Assembly: GCF_900102635.1 (NCBI RefSeq)
Contig: NZ_FMZQ01000008.1
Span: 1-64,000 of the forward strand
Length of the DNA stretch: 64,000 nt
Source of the DNA: Ectopseudomonas chengduensis
GTDB lineage: Bacteria; Pseudomonadota; Gammaproteobacteria; Pseudomonadales; Pseudomonadaceae
Direction: 5' to 3'
Of this stretch, positions 22,346 to 30,936 are shown in pieces. Position 1 is the first letter of the stretch; each line of letters opens with the position of its first letter. Position numbers and translations under genes: made by a program. Under the pieces are notes generated by a model, which saw only the letters and a list, made by a program, of their open reading frames with translations, ran no database searches and had not been told where the DNA came from.

Positions 22346-22361
22346 TGGCACAAGGGCTGCA
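22346..22361 (+). promoter_or_regulatory. Sigma-54 promoter upstream of nirB
   Basis: TGGCACAAGGGCTGCA is the closest of the three sites to the consensus: GG at 22347-22348 and GC at 22359-22360. GCACCA (22246) and GGTGCA (22275) lie upstream as half-sites resembling NtrC targets but are too far apart to form one site. Confidence 0.8.
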
Positions 22362-22393
22362 TTCACAACTACCACAAACCACATAAAGCGCGA

Positions 22394-22432
22394 CCTTCAA
22401 CGACGAAGGCTGCACTTCCCGATAGAACGGGA
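22394..22432 (+). promoter_or_regulatory. Tandem ANTAR-target hairpins in the nirB leader
   Basis: P1: loop AACGAC (22399-22404) closed by CCTTC/GAAGG. P2: loop ATAGAA (22422-22427) closed by CCCG/CGGG plus one more pair. Both loops have A1 and G4, and the stems differ in sequence from the nrtA and nasA hairpins, so structure and loop are conserved while stems vary. Confidence 0.78.
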
Positions 22433-22442
22433 CCTGGACAAA

Positions 22443-22480
22443 GGCGTCCTCGCTAGGTGACTAGCGGGACGCCTTTTTTG
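22443..22480 (+). terminator. Attenuator terminator in the nirB leader
   Basis: The two-part perfect stem GGCGTCC + CGCTAG pairs with CTAGCG + GGACGCC around GTGA, followed by TTTTTTG. It begins 10 nt after P2 and lies about 115 nt before the nirB ATG. Confidence 0.9.
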
Positions 22481-22593
22481 TTTTTTATGGCCTGCCATCC
22501 CTGGCGGCCACTCTTCGAGCCGTCGCGGAGCGACGTTAAAAATTGCTCCCGACAATTTTTTCGACCGTGATTTTTCTTCAGGAGATGGCCGGC

Positions 22594-25050
22594 ATGCAAA
22601 AACTCAAGCTGGTGATGATCGGCAACGGCATGGCGGGTGTACGCACCCTCGAGGAGCTGCTCAAGCTCGCCCCCGATCTCTACGACATCACCGTGTTCGG
22701 CGCCGAGCCGCACCCCAACTACAACCGCATCCTGCTCTCCCCGGTACTGGCCGGCGAACAGACCTTCGAGGAGATCGTGCTCAACGATCTCAACTGGTAC
22801 GCGGAAAACGACATCAAGCTGCTGCTCGGGCGCAAGGTGATCAAGATCGACCGCAAGAAGCGCCTGGTGATTGCCGACGATGGCAGCGAGGCCGAGTACG
22901 ACCGCCTGCTTATCGCCACCGGCTCCAACCCCTTCATCCTGCCGATTCCGGGCAAGGACCTGCAGGGCGTGATCGGCTATCGCGACATTGCCGACACTCA
23001 GATGATGATGGACACCGCCAAGACTCATAAGCACGCGGTGGTCATCGGCGGCGGCCTGCTCGGCCTGGAAGCGGCCAACGGCCTCAAGCTGCGCGGCATG
23101 GACGTCACTGTGGTGCATATCGGCGACTGGCTGCTGGAACGCCAGCTCGATAGCACCGCAGGCCGTTTGCTGCAGAAATCCCTGGAAGACCGCGGCCTGA
23201 AGTTCCTTCTGCCCAAGCACACCGCCGAGCTGCTGGACAACGGCGAAGGCCGCGTCTGCGCGGTGAAATTCAAGGACGGCGAGGTGATTCCCGCCGACCT
23301 GGTGGTGATGGCCGCCGGCATCCGCCCCAACAGCGAACTGGCCGAGAGCGCCGGCATCGCCTGCAACCGCGGCATCCTGGTCAACGACACCATGCAGACC
23401 TATGACCCGCGCATCTACGCCATCGGCGAGTGCGCCAGCCACCGCGGCATCGCCTACGGCCTGGTGGCGCCGCTGTTCGAGCAGGCCAAGGTCTGCGCCA
23501 ACCACCTGGCCCAGCTCGGTTTCTCCCGCTATCAGGGCTCGGTAACCTCGACCAAGCTCAAGGTCACCGGCATCGACCTGTTCTCCGCCGGTGAATTTAT
23601 GGGCGGCGAGGGAACGGAAACGATAACGCTGTCGGACCCCATTGGCGGCGTGTACAAGAAGCTGGTGATCAAGGACGACGTGCTGGTCGGCGCCTGCCTG
23701 TACGGCGACACCGCCGACGGCGGCTGGTACTTCCGCCAGATTCGTGAGAATCACAACGTCAGCGAGATCCGCGACCACCTGATGTTCGGCGAAGGCGCCA
23801 TCGGCGACGTCGGCCACCAGGGCGCCGACAAGACCGCCAACATGCCCGACAGCATGGAAATCTGCGGCTGCAACGGCGTGTGCAAGGGCACCATCGTCAA
23901 GGCCATCCAGGAGAACGGGCTGTTCTCGGTCGACGAGGTCAAGAAACACACCAAGGCTGCCAGTTCCTGCGGCTCCTGCGCCGGCCTGGTCGAGCAGATC
24001 CTGATCAGCACGGTCGGCGGCGCGGCGGATGTCAAGCCCAAGAGCGAGAAGGCCATCTGCGGCTGCAGCGACCTCAACCACGGGCAGATTCGCAAGGCCA
24101 TCCGTGAGCAGCACCTGACGTCCATGGCGCAGACCATGGCCTTTCTCAACTGGAGCACGCCCAACGGCTGCGCCACCTGCCGCCCGGCGCTCAACTATTA
24201 CCTGATCTCCACCTGGCCGGGCGAGGCCAAGGACGACCCGCAGTCGCGCCTGATCAACGAACGCGCCCACGCCAATATCCAGAAGGACGGCACCTACTCG
24301 GTGGTGCCGCGCATGTGGGGCGGCGTTACCAATCCCTCCGAGCTGCGCCGCATCGCCGATGTGGCCGACAAGTACAACGTACCCATGGTCAAGGTCACCG
24401 GCGGCCAGCGCATCGACCTGCTCGGCATCAAGAAAGACGACCTGCCGGCGGTGTGGAAGGATCTGGACATGCCTTCCGGCCACGCCTACGGCAAGTCCAT
24501 CCGTACGGTGAAGACCTGCGTCGGCAGCGAGTTCTGCCGCTTCGGCACGCAGAACTCCACTCAGCTGGGCATCGACCTGGAGCACGACCTGTTCAACATG
24601 TGGTCGCCGCACAAGGTCAAGCTGGCTGTCTCCGGCTGCCCGCGCAACTGCTCCGAGGCCGGCATCAAGGACGTCGGCATCATTGGTGTGGACTCCGGTT
24701 TCGAGATGTATATCGGCGGCAACGGCGGGATCAAGACCGAGGTGGCCGAGTTCTTCGTCAAGGTCAAGACCGCCGAGGAAGTGCGCGAGTACAACGCCGC
24801 CTTCCTCCAGCTGTACCGCGAGGAGGCCTTCTACCTCGAGCGCACCGTGCACTACCTGCAGCGCGTCGGCATGGAGCACATCAAGAAGGCGGTGCTGGAA
24901 GACGAGGCCAACCGCAAGGCCCTGGCTGCGCGCCTGCACTACGCCCTGTCGTTCGAACATGATCCCTGGAAGCAGCGCATCGAAACGCCGCAACTGAAGA
25001 AAGAGTTCGACACCATCAAGGTCGTGCAAATCGAGGAGGCCACCGTATGA
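22594..25050 (+). CDS. nirB: Assimilatory nitrite reductase, large subunit
   Basis: The 818-aa cytoplasmic enzyme reduces nitrite to ammonium with NAD(P)H. Order of domains: FAD/NAD(P)H-dependent reductase (MIGNGMAGVRTLEEL; second dinucleotide fold VVIGGGLLGLEAANG), two BFD-type [2Fe-2S] segments (CGCNGVCKG..SSCGSCAG; CGCSDLNHG..GCATCRP), then the sulfite/nitrite reductase part with siroheme/4Fe-4S ligands in TCVGSEFCRFG and SGCPRNCSEAG. Start 22594 is preceded by AGGAG; an in-frame ATG at 22585 is less well placed. It is coupled to nirD by a 4-nt overlap. Confidence 0.96.
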   Translation: MQKLKLVMIGNGMAGVRTLEELLKLAPDLYDITVFGAEPHPNYNRILLSPVLAGEQTFEEIVLNDLNWYAENDIKLLLGRKVIKIDRKKRLVIADDGSEAEYDRLLIATGSNPFILPIPGKDLQGVIGYRDIADTQMMMDTAKTHKHAVVIGGGLLGLEAANGLKLRGMDVTVVHIGDWLLERQLDSTAGRLLQKSLEDRGLKFLLPKHTAELLDNGEGRVCAVKFKDGEVIPADLVVMAAGIRPNSELAESAGIACNRGILVNDTMQTYDPRIYAIGECASHRGIAYGLVAPLFEQAKVCANHLAQLGFSRYQGSVTSTKLKVTGIDLFSAGEFMGGEGTETITLSDPIGGVYKKLVIKDDVLVGACLYGDTADGGWYFRQIRENHNVSEIRDHLMFGEGAIGDVGHQGADKTANMPDSMEICGCNGVCKGTIVKAIQENGLFSVDEVKKHTKAASSCGSCAGLVEQILISTVGGAADVKPKSEKAICGCSDLNHGQIRKAIREQHLTSMAQTMAFLNWSTPNGCATCRPALNYYLISTWPGEAKDDPQSRLINERAHANIQKDGTYSVVPRMWGGVTNPSELRRIADVADKYNVPMVKVTGGQRIDLLGIKKDDLPAVWKDLDMPSGHAYGKSIRTVKTCVGSEFCRFGTQNSTQLGIDLEHDLFNMWSPHKVKLAVSGCPRNCSEAGIKDVGIIGVDSGFEMYIGGNGGIKTEVAEFFVKVKTAEEVREYNAAFLQLYREEAFYLERTVHYLQRVGMEHIKKAVLEDEANRKALAARLHYALSFEHDPWKQRIETPQLKKEFDTIKVVQIEEATV

Positions 25051-25364
25051 ACTGGCTGGATATCTGCGCCCTGGAAGAGATCAACGTGCTCGGCTCGCGC
25101 ATCATCGCCGGGCCGAAAGGCGATATCGCCATCTTCCGCACCAGTAACGATGAAGTATTCGCCCTCGACGACCGCTGCCCGCACAAGGGCGGGCCGCTGT
25201 CCCAGGGGCTGATCTACGGCAAGCGCGTGGCCTGCCCGCTGCATAACTGGCAGATCGAGCTGGAGTCCGGCGAGGCCGTGGCGCCGGACGTGGGCTGCGC
25301 CCATCGGCACCATGCCAAGGTGGAGAGCGGCCGCGTGTTGCTGGCATTCGCGCAACGCAACTAG
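25047..25364 (+). CDS. nirD: Assimilatory nitrite reductase, small (Rieske-type) subunit
   Basis: The 105-aa Rieske-fold subunit partners NirB. It keeps both cluster motifs, DDRCPHKGGPL (C-x-H) and ACPLHNWQIEL (C-x2-H), so it could hold a [2Fe-2S] cluster, unlike the shorter enterobacterial NirD that lacks the ligands. The ATGA overlap with nirB implies equimolar translation. A REP-like palindrome follows directly before nasC. Confidence 0.93.
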   Translation: MNWLDICALEEINVLGSRIIAGPKGDIAIFRTSNDEVFALDDRCPHKGGPLSQGLIYGKRVACPLHNWQIELESGEAVAPDVGCAHRHHAKVESGRVLLAFAQRN

Positions 25365-25372
25365 CCAGCCCT

Positions 25373-25419
25373 GTGGGAGGCGCTTCAGCGGCGACGGTCG
25401 CGGCTGAAGCCCCTCCCAC
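25373..25419. repeat. REP-like palindrome, type C
   Basis: GTGGGAGGCGCTTCAGC pairs with GCTGAAGCCCCTCCCAC around a GC-rich loop. It separates nirD from nasC by a total of 87 bp and could lower read-through or stabilise the nirBD message. Confidence 0.7.
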
Positions 25420-25451
25420 CAGAACGTCCCCGCGCCTCAGGAGCTCCGAAC

Positions 25452-28169
25452 ATGGCCAGCCCCACTCAAGTCACCGCCTCCACCTGCTGCTACTGCGGCG
25501 TGGGCTGCGGCGTGCTGATCGAGCACGACGGCGAGAAGATTCTCGGCGTCGCCGGCGATCCCAGCCACCCGGCCAACTTCGGCAAACTGTGCAGCAAGGG
25601 TTCGACCCTGCACCTGACTGGCGACCTTGATGCCCGCGCCCTGTACCCCGAGCTGCGCCTGGGCAAAGGCCTGGCCCGCACCCGCACGGACTGGGACAGC
25701 GCCCTGGACCACGCCGCGGCGGTGTTCGCCGAGACCATCCGCGAGCACGGCCCGGACAGCGTGGCCTTCTATATCTCCGGCCAGTTGCTGACCGAGGATT
25801 ACTACGCCTTCAACAAGCTCGCCCGCGCCCTGGTCGGCACCCACAATATCGACTCCAACTCACGGCTGTGCATGTCCAGCGCGGTGGTCGGCTACAAGCG
25901 CAGCCTCGGCGCCGACGCCCCGCCCTGCAGTTACGAAGACATCGAGCGAAGCGACTGCCTGCTGATCGCCGGCTCCAACATGGCCTACGCCCACCCGGTG
26001 CTGTTCCGCCGCCTGGAAGAAGCCAAGGCTCGCCGCCCCGAGATGCAGATCATCGTCATCGATCCGCGGCGCACCGACACCTGCGAGCTGGCCGACCTGC
26101 ACCTGGCGATCCTGCCCGGCACCGACGTGGCGCTGTTTCACGGCATCCTGCATATCCTGCTGTGGGAAGGCTGGATCGACCGCCGCTATATCGACGCCCA
26201 TACCGAAGGCTTCGAGGCGCTGAAGAACCTGGTGCGCGACTACAGCCCGGCGGCCACCGCCGATATCTGCGGCATCAGCCTGGACAGCCTGCAGCGCTGC
26301 GCCGAGCTGATCGGCAAGGCGCCCTCCTTCCTTTCTCTGTGGTGCATGGGGCTCAATCAGTCCTCGTCCGGCAGCGCGAAGAACAGCGCGCTGATCAACC
26401 TGCACCTGGCCACCGGACAGATCGGCAGGCCCGGCGCCGGCCCCTTCTCGCTGACCGGCCAGCCCAACGCCATGGGCGGCCGCGAGACCGGCAGCCTGAG
26501 CAACCTGCTGCCGGGCCACCGCGAGGCAGGCAACGCCGAACACCGCGCCGAAGTCGCCGCCTACTGGGGCGTCGACGCCCTGCCGGAGACGCCGGGGCTG
26601 TCCGCCATCGAGCTGTTCGATGCGGTGCACGACGGCCGCATCAAGGCGCTGTGGATCGCCTGCACCAACCCGGCGCAGTCGCTGCCGAACCAGAACAAGG
26701 TGCACGAGGCTCTGGCCACCTGCCCCTTCGTTGTCGTTCAAGAGGCCTTCTTCACCACCGAGACCTGCCGCTACGCCGACCTGCTGCTGCCCGCCGCCAG
26801 CTGGGGCGAGAAGGAAGGCACGGTGACCAACTCCGAGCGCCGCGTCAGCCATGTGCGCCGCGCCGTGCCAGCGCCCGCAGAGGCGCGGCCCGATTGGTCG
26901 ATCACCTGCGACTTCGCCCGTCGCCTGGAAACTCTGCTCCGCCCCGGCCTGCCCAGCCTGTTCGATTTCGCCGACAGCGAAGCGCTGTTCGAGGAATACA
27001 AGCACCTGACCGCCCAGCGCGACCTCGACCTCTCGGGGCTGAGCTACGCGCTGATTGATGACCAAGGTCCCCAGCAATGGCCGTTCCCGGCCGGCGCACG
27101 CCACGGCACCGCGCGGCTCTATGCCAATGGCCGCTTCCCCACGGCCAGCGGGCGCGCGCAGTTTCATGCCGACCCCTACCGTGCGCCGAAGGAAAAGCGC
27201 GAGGCGCGTTACTCGCTTACCCTCAATACCGGTCGCCTGCGCGATCAGTGGCACGGCATGAGCCGCACCGGCACCGCCGCGCGCCTGTTCGGCCATGTCG
27301 AGGCCGCCGTGCTCGGCCTGCACCCGGACGAGCTGCGTCGTCGTCGCCTGCAGGACGGCGATCTGATCAAGCTGCGCAGCCGTCGCGGCAGCCTGATCCT
27401 GCCGGTACAAACCGACGAATCGGTGCGCCCCGGTCAGGCCTGGCTGCCGATGCACTGGGGCGATCGCTTCCTCAAGGGTTTGGGCACCAACGTGCTGACC
27501 CAGCCGGCTTTCGATCCGTTATCCAAACAACCGGAGCTCAAGCATGCTGGTGTCGAGGTGGACAAGGTCGAGCTGCCCTGGCAGCTGTTCGCCCTGGTCG
27601 AGGGAGAGGTGCAGAGCCGCTTCGAGGCCCTGCGCCCGCTGTTCGAGGAGTTCGCCTACGCCAGCCTCACCCCCACCGGCCGCGAGCGCCCCGCTCTGCT
27701 GATTCGCGCCGCCAGCGCCGTGGCGCCGCAGCCAGAGCTGCTGGCGCAGATCGACCGCCTGCTGCGCCTAAATGAAGGTCCGGTGCTGGCCTACGACGAC
27801 CCGCGCCGTGCGGTGGGCAAGCGCGTGCGCATCGAGGATGGCCGCATCGTCAGCATCCGCCTGGCCGGCGAAACCGCCGCCAGCGAATGGCTCAGGAGCC
27901 TGTGGCTGGACGGCCAGGCCGACGCCGATCTGCGTCGCTGGCTGCTCGCCCCGGTCTCCGCGCCGCCAGGCAATGCAGCCGCCAACACGCGCGGCAAGAC
28001 CCTGTGCAACTGCCTGAACGTCAGCGAAGGCGCGGTGTGCGCCGGCATCGCACGCGGCCTGGACCTGGACGGCCTCAGGCAGGAGCTCAAGTGCGGCACC
28101 AGTTGTGGCTCCTGCGTACCCGAAATCAAACGTCTGCTGGCGCAACAGCCCACTGCAGTGAACGCATGA
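25452..28169 (+). CDS. nasC: Assimilatory nitrate reductase, catalytic subunit with BFD domain
   Basis: The 905-aa cytoplasmic Mo-bis-MGD enzyme reduces nitrate to nitrite. The N-terminal [4Fe-4S] motif is TCCYCGVGCG...KLCSKG (about residues 12-50). Mo-cofactor regions follow, including SRLCMSSAVVGYK around the expected active-site Cys, SNMAYAHPVL, GRPGAGPFSLTGQPN and LNTGRLRDQWHGMSRT. The C-terminal BFD-like domain (CNCLNVSEGAVCAG, CGTSCGSCVPEI) binds [2Fe-2S] and would accept electrons directly, so no separate small subunit is needed for this part. It is the third gene of the nirB operon. P. aeruginosa uses nasC for the same gene; others call it nasA. Confidence 0.94.
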   Translation: MASPTQVTASTCCYCGVGCGVLIEHDGEKILGVAGDPSHPANFGKLCSKGSTLHLTGDLDARALYPELRLGKGLARTRTDWDSALDHAAAVFAETIREHGPDSVAFYISGQLLTEDYYAFNKLARALVGTHNIDSNSRLCMSSAVVGYKRSLGADAPPCSYEDIERSDCLLIAGSNMAYAHPVLFRRLEEAKARRPEMQIIVIDPRRTDTCELADLHLAILPGTDVALFHGILHILLWEGWIDRRYIDAHTEGFEALKNLVRDYSPAATADICGISLDSLQRCAELIGKAPSFLSLWCMGLNQSSSGSAKNSALINLHLATGQIGRPGAGPFSLTGQPNAMGGRETGSLSNLLPGHREAGNAEHRAEVAAYWGVDALPETPGLSAIELFDAVHDGRIKALWIACTNPAQSLPNQNKVHEALATCPFVVVQEAFFTTETCRYADLLLPAASWGEKEGTVTNSERRVSHVRRAVPAPAEARPDWSITCDFARRLETLLRPGLPSLFDFADSEALFEEYKHLTAQRDLDLSGLSYALIDDQGPQQWPFPAGARHGTARLYANGRFPTASGRAQFHADPYRAPKEKREARYSLTLNTGRLRDQWHGMSRTGTAARLFGHVEAAVLGLHPDELRRRRLQDGDLIKLRSRRGSLILPVQTDESVRPGQAWLPMHWGDRFLKGLGTNVLTQPAFDPLSKQPELKHAGVEVDKVELPWQLFALVEGEVQSRFEALRPLFEEFAYASLTPTGRERPALLIRAASAVAPQPELLAQIDRLLRLNEGPVLAYDDPRRAVGKRVRIEDGRIVSIRLAGETAASEWLRSLWLDGQADADLRRWLLAPVSAPPGNAAANTRGKTLCNCLNVSEGAVCAGIARGLDLDGLRQELKCGTSCGSCVPEIKRLLAQQPTAVNA

Positions 28170-28176
28170 GTTGATC

Positions 28177-28272
28177 GTACCCACGCTCTGCGTGGGTACG
28201 CAGGCCGAGACGCTCCGCGTCTCATGGGACGCAGAGCGTCCCCCGAATCCTTTCCACGCCGGAGCGTGGGAA
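28177..28272. repeat. Cluster of short palindromes between nasC and cobA
   Basis: Four hairpins lie in series: GTACCCACGCT/AGCGTGGGTAC-type (28177-28199), GAGACGC/GCGTCTC (28208-28224), GGGACGC/GCGTCCC (28226-28242), and TTCCACGCC/GGAGCGTGGGAA (28251-28272). The mixed wording of ACGC and GCGT units is common in Pseudomonas intergenic DNA. Confidence 0.6.
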
Positions 28273-28315
28273 CCAGCGGCAAACGCCGGCACGTGACACG
28301 AGAGAGGTGGTGAAC

Positions 28316-29059
28316 ATGAGTGCAAAAGTCTGGCTGGTAGGCGCGGGCCCCGGTGATCCCGAGCTGCTGACCCTCAAGGCGGTCAAGGCGCTGAACCAGG
28401 CCGAGATCGTGATGATCGACGATCTGGTCAACCCGGCCGTGCTCGAGCACTGCCCCGGCGCGCGTATCGTCTCGGTGGGCAAGCGCGGCGGATGCCGCTC
28501 CACCCCGCAGGCCTTTATCCATCGCCTGATGCTGCGCTATGCACGCCAGGGCAAGTGCGTGGTGCGCCTCAAGGGCGGTGATCCTTGCATCTTCGGCCGC
28601 GGCAGCGAGGAAGCAGACTGGCTCGGCGAGCACGGCATCGAAGTGGAGATGGTCAACGGCATCACCGCCGGACTGGCCGGCGCCACCTACTGCGGCATTC
28701 CTCTGACCCTGCGCGGTGTGGCCCGTGGCGTGACCCTGGTCACCGCCCACACCCAGGACGACAGCAGCCTGAACTGGGCGGCACTGGCGCAGAGCGGCAC
28801 CACCTTGGTGGTTTATATGGGTGTCGCCAAGCTAGCGGATATTCGCGACGGCCTGCTCGCCGGCGGCATGAGCGCCGAGATGCCGGTGGCCATGATCGAG
28901 AACGCCTCGTTGCCCGCACAGCGTGAGTGCCGCAGCCAACTGGGCGCGATGCAGGACGATGCAACAGCCTTCGCCCTGAAGAGCCCGGCCATTCTGGTGA
29001 TCGGCGAAGTCGCCCGCGCCAGCACACAGATCAGCATGCCTCAGCTCCTGCATGCCTGA
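28316..29059 (+). CDS. cobA: Uroporphyrinogen-III C-methyltransferase
   Basis: The 247-aa SUMT methylates uroporphyrinogen III at C2 and C7 to give precorrin-2, the precursor of the siroheme used by NirB. Motifs: LVGAGPGDPELLT (SAM loop), VRLKGGDPCIFGRGSEEADWL, GITAGLAGATYCGIPLTLRG, VYMGVAKL and MPVAMIENAS. All are intact. It is a free SUMT without the CysG oxidase domain. The ATG at 28316, behind AGAGAGG, is better placed than two GTG codons at 28307 and 28310. Co-transcription with nirB-nirD-nasC fits siroheme demand. Confidence 0.95.
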   Translation: MSAKVWLVGAGPGDPELLTLKAVKALNQAEIVMIDDLVNPAVLEHCPGARIVSVGKRGGCRSTPQAFIHRLMLRYARQGKCVVRLKGGDPCIFGRGSEEADWLGEHGIEVEMVNGITAGLAGATYCGIPLTLRGVARGVTLVTAHTQDDSSLNWAALAQSGTTLVVYMGVAKLADIRDGLLAGGMSAEMPVAMIENASLPAQRECRSQLGAMQDDATAFALKSPAILVIGEVARASTQISMPQLLHA

Positions 29060-29130
29060 AAGCTTCGCGCTCCTGCGACGAAGTTGTCTGCCCGTCGCCC
29101 CCTCGGCAGGCTTTTTTATTCCGGAAAAGA

Positions 29131-29156
29131 AAAAACCCGGCCGAGGCCGGGTTTTT
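29131..29156. terminator. Bidirectional terminator between cobA and oprF
   Basis: AAAAACCCGGCC / GGCCGGGTTTTT around GA, perfect, with A and T tracts on both sides. It serves the convergent cobA and oprF genes. Confidence 0.92.
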
Positions 29157-29174
29157 CTTGGAGCTCCAGAAGCA

Positions 29175-30155
29175 TTACTGCTGGATCTGGGCTTCCACTT
29201 CAGCTTCAACGCGACGGTTGATAGCGCGACCGGAGTCGGTGGCGTTGTCAGCAACCGGACGGGTTTCACCGTAACCAGCAGTGTTTACGCGGCTACCGTC
29301 AACACCGTACTGGTTGACCAGAACGTCACGAACGGCGTTTGCACGACGCTCGGACAGTTTCTGGTTGTAAGCGTCGCTACCAACGGAGTCGGTGTGACCT
29401 TCAACAGTGGTGGTGGTCTGCGGGTACTGGTTCATGAAGTCAGCCAGGTTCTTGATGTCGCCATAGCTTTCTTCTTTGACGCGGTCTTTGTCGAAGTCGA
29501 ACTTGACGTCCAGCTCAACGCGAACAGCTTCCATCACCGGCTCAGGAGCGGGCTCAGGCATCGGCTCGGGCGCTGCAGCCACGACCGGAGCCGGAGCAGG
29601 CTTGCTGCCGCCACCGAAGTTCAGACCAACACCCACGCCAGCTTGCCACTCGGTGTCGCCCTGGTCGATGTTGTACAGAGCGTCAACGCCAGCACGGGCG
29701 TAGAACATTTCGGTGAAGTAGTACTTGGCACCAGCGCCAGCGATAGCCAGGGTGGAGTGGTTACGACCACCGCTGTTGGCGTCGCCGATGCTCTGATGGC
29801 CGAAACCGGCAGAGACGTACGGACGCAGACCAACACCCGGCTGACCGAAGTGGTAGATGGCCTTCAGGTCGGTCAGGTTGCCCTTGATATTCTTGCTGCC
29901 TTGCGAACCTTCGCCACGCAGGTCGTGGTATTCGCCATAGGACAGCGCCAGTTCGACGTCGTCAGTCAGGTAGTAGCCAATGCTGCCACCGAACAGGTTG
30001 CCTTCGTTGTGCGCGTAATCACGCTGAACGTCGGTGAAGTAGCGATTGACGAAGCCCTCCACCTCGACAGCGCCTTGGCCTTGCGCCAGCGCGCCGAAGG
30101 AGGTTGCGGCAACGAGAGAGCCAATGACTACGCCCAAGGTGTTTTTTACTTTCAT
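29175..30155 (-). CDS. oprF: Major outer membrane porin OprF
   Basis: The 326-aa protein has a signal peptide (LGVVIGSLVAATSFGALAQG), an N-terminal eight-stranded beta barrel (GFVNRYFTDVQRDY, IGYYLTDDVELALSYG, YVSAGFGHQSIGD), a Pro/Ala-rich linker (PAPAPVVAAAPEPMPEPA) and a C-terminal OmpA-like peptidoglycan-binding domain (VKFDFDKDRVKEES, VEGHTDSVGS, LSERRANAVRDVL). It makes a slow porin and links the outer membrane to the wall. The linker lacks the four-cysteine loop of P. aeruginosa OprF, so that segment is divergent. Transcribed leftward beside sigX as in other pseudomonads. Confidence 0.97.
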   Translation of the reverse strand: MKVKNTLGVVIGSLVAATSFGALAQGQGAVEVEGFVNRYFTDVQRDYAHNEGNLFGGSIGYYLTDDVELALSYGEYHDLRGEGSQGSKNIKGNLTDLKAIYHFGQPGVGLRPYVSAGFGHQSIGDANSGGRNHSTLAIAGAGAKYYFTEMFYARAGVDALYNIDQGDTEWQAGVGVGLNFGGGSKPAPAPVVAAAPEPMPEPAPEPVMEAVRVELDVKFDFDKDRVKEESYGDIKNLADFMNQYPQTTTTVEGHTDSVGSDAYNQKLSERRANAVRDVLVNQYGVDGSRVNTAGYGETRPVADNATDSGRAINRRVEAEVEAQIQQ

Positions 30156-30219
30156 CCGTTAAATCCCCATCTTGGTGGTTAATAAGTCGCCGTTAACTTC
30201 AGTCGGCAACTTGGCGGCG

Positions 30220-30263
30220 ATTATATCAGGGTTCGCCACTCCCTTAGTGGTCGGGAAGCTGAA
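30220..30263 (-). promoter_or_regulatory. Candidate oprF promoter region
   Basis: A perfect -10 TATAAT is read on the minus strand at 30220-30225, about 65 nt before the oprF ATG. The -35 region is not near the consensus. In other pseudomonads oprF is served by both sigma-70-type and SigX promoters in this interval. A SigX site cannot be defined by eye. Confidence 0.4.
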
Positions 30264-30854
30264 CTAAGTTTCGGAAGTGTCCGAAAATTTATCCCGCAAC
30301 CGATCCAATGCTCGCTTGTAGCGCATCTTCGTTGCGCTCAAGCCCATGTGCATGATGTCGGCAATCTCTTGAAACTCGAGCTCTGCGACAAAACGTAGCA
30401 CCAGAATCTCGCGATCGATCGGGTTGACGTGAACCAACCAGCGATCCAGACCGCCTCGCTCCTCGACTTTGGGTGTCTTGTCGTCGGAAGCCTCTTCGAG
30501 CGGGTCCAAACTTAAGGCGTCAACCAATCGACGCTTTCGCCGCTCTTTTCGATACTGAGTAATGCATTCGTTGTAGGTGATGCTGTAGAGCCAAGTTTTG
30601 AACTTGGATTTACCCTCAAAGTTCTTAAGGCCATAGAGAACTTTGAGCATCACCTCCTGACAGACATCATCAGCATCCCTTTCGTTCCCCAAATAACGCG
30701 CGCAAACGTTAAATAATGTTCGCTGGTAGCGCCTCATCAGCTCTTCATAAGCACGAGTTATATGAAACAGCTCGTCGTGGGCGCGCGCCACCAGCTCTTC
30801 ATCAGTGAGCTCGCGGGGGTCGTAGCGCGTGGGCAAGGGCTGGGCTTTGTTCAA
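30264..30854 (-). CDS. sigX: ECF sigma factor SigX
   Basis: The 196-aa ECF sigma factor activates oprF and envelope/fatty-acid genes in pseudomonads. Region 2 is RYQRTLFNVCARYLGNERDADDV followed by FEGKSKFKTWLYSITYNEC (2.4-type); region 4 is VNPIDREILVLRFVAELEF..IADIMHMGLSATKMRYKRAL. The start is TTG at 30854, with no good Shine-Dalgarno sequence, which would keep its translation low. It lies upstream of oprF and downstream of cmpX on the same strand, separated from cmpX by a strong terminator. No anti-sigma gene is adjacent. Confidence 0.95.
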   Translation of the reverse strand: MNKAQPLPTRYDPRELTDEELVARAHDELFHITRAYEELMRRYQRTLFNVCARYLGNERDADDVCQEVMLKVLYGLKNFEGKSKFKTWLYSITYNECITQYRKERRKRRLVDALSLDPLEEASDDKTPKVEERGGLDRWLVHVNPIDREILVLRFVAELEFQEIADIMHMGLSATKMRYKRALDRLRDKFSDTSET

Positions 30855-30886
30855 AACGAGTCGGGCCGACAGTCAGGACGAAAAGT

Positions 30887-30911
30887 GCCCGGCAGGTCAC
30901 GCCTGCCGGGC
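30887..30911 (-). terminator. Terminator after cmpX
   Basis: On the minus strand GCCCGGCAGG / CCTGCCGGGC around a 5-nt loop, followed by ACTTTT. It separates cmpX from sigX. Confidence 0.8.
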
Positions 30912-30936
30912 AGCGGCATAAAATAACAGATTGGCG

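Noticed and set aside
22453..25029. A leftward 858-codon frame opposite nirB
   Set aside because: Codon bias of nirB leaves the complementary frame open; no recognised motifs, and nirB is certain.
25860..27455. Long leftward and rightward frames inside nasC
   Set aside because: Arise from GC-rich third positions of nasC; no ribosome site and no domain.
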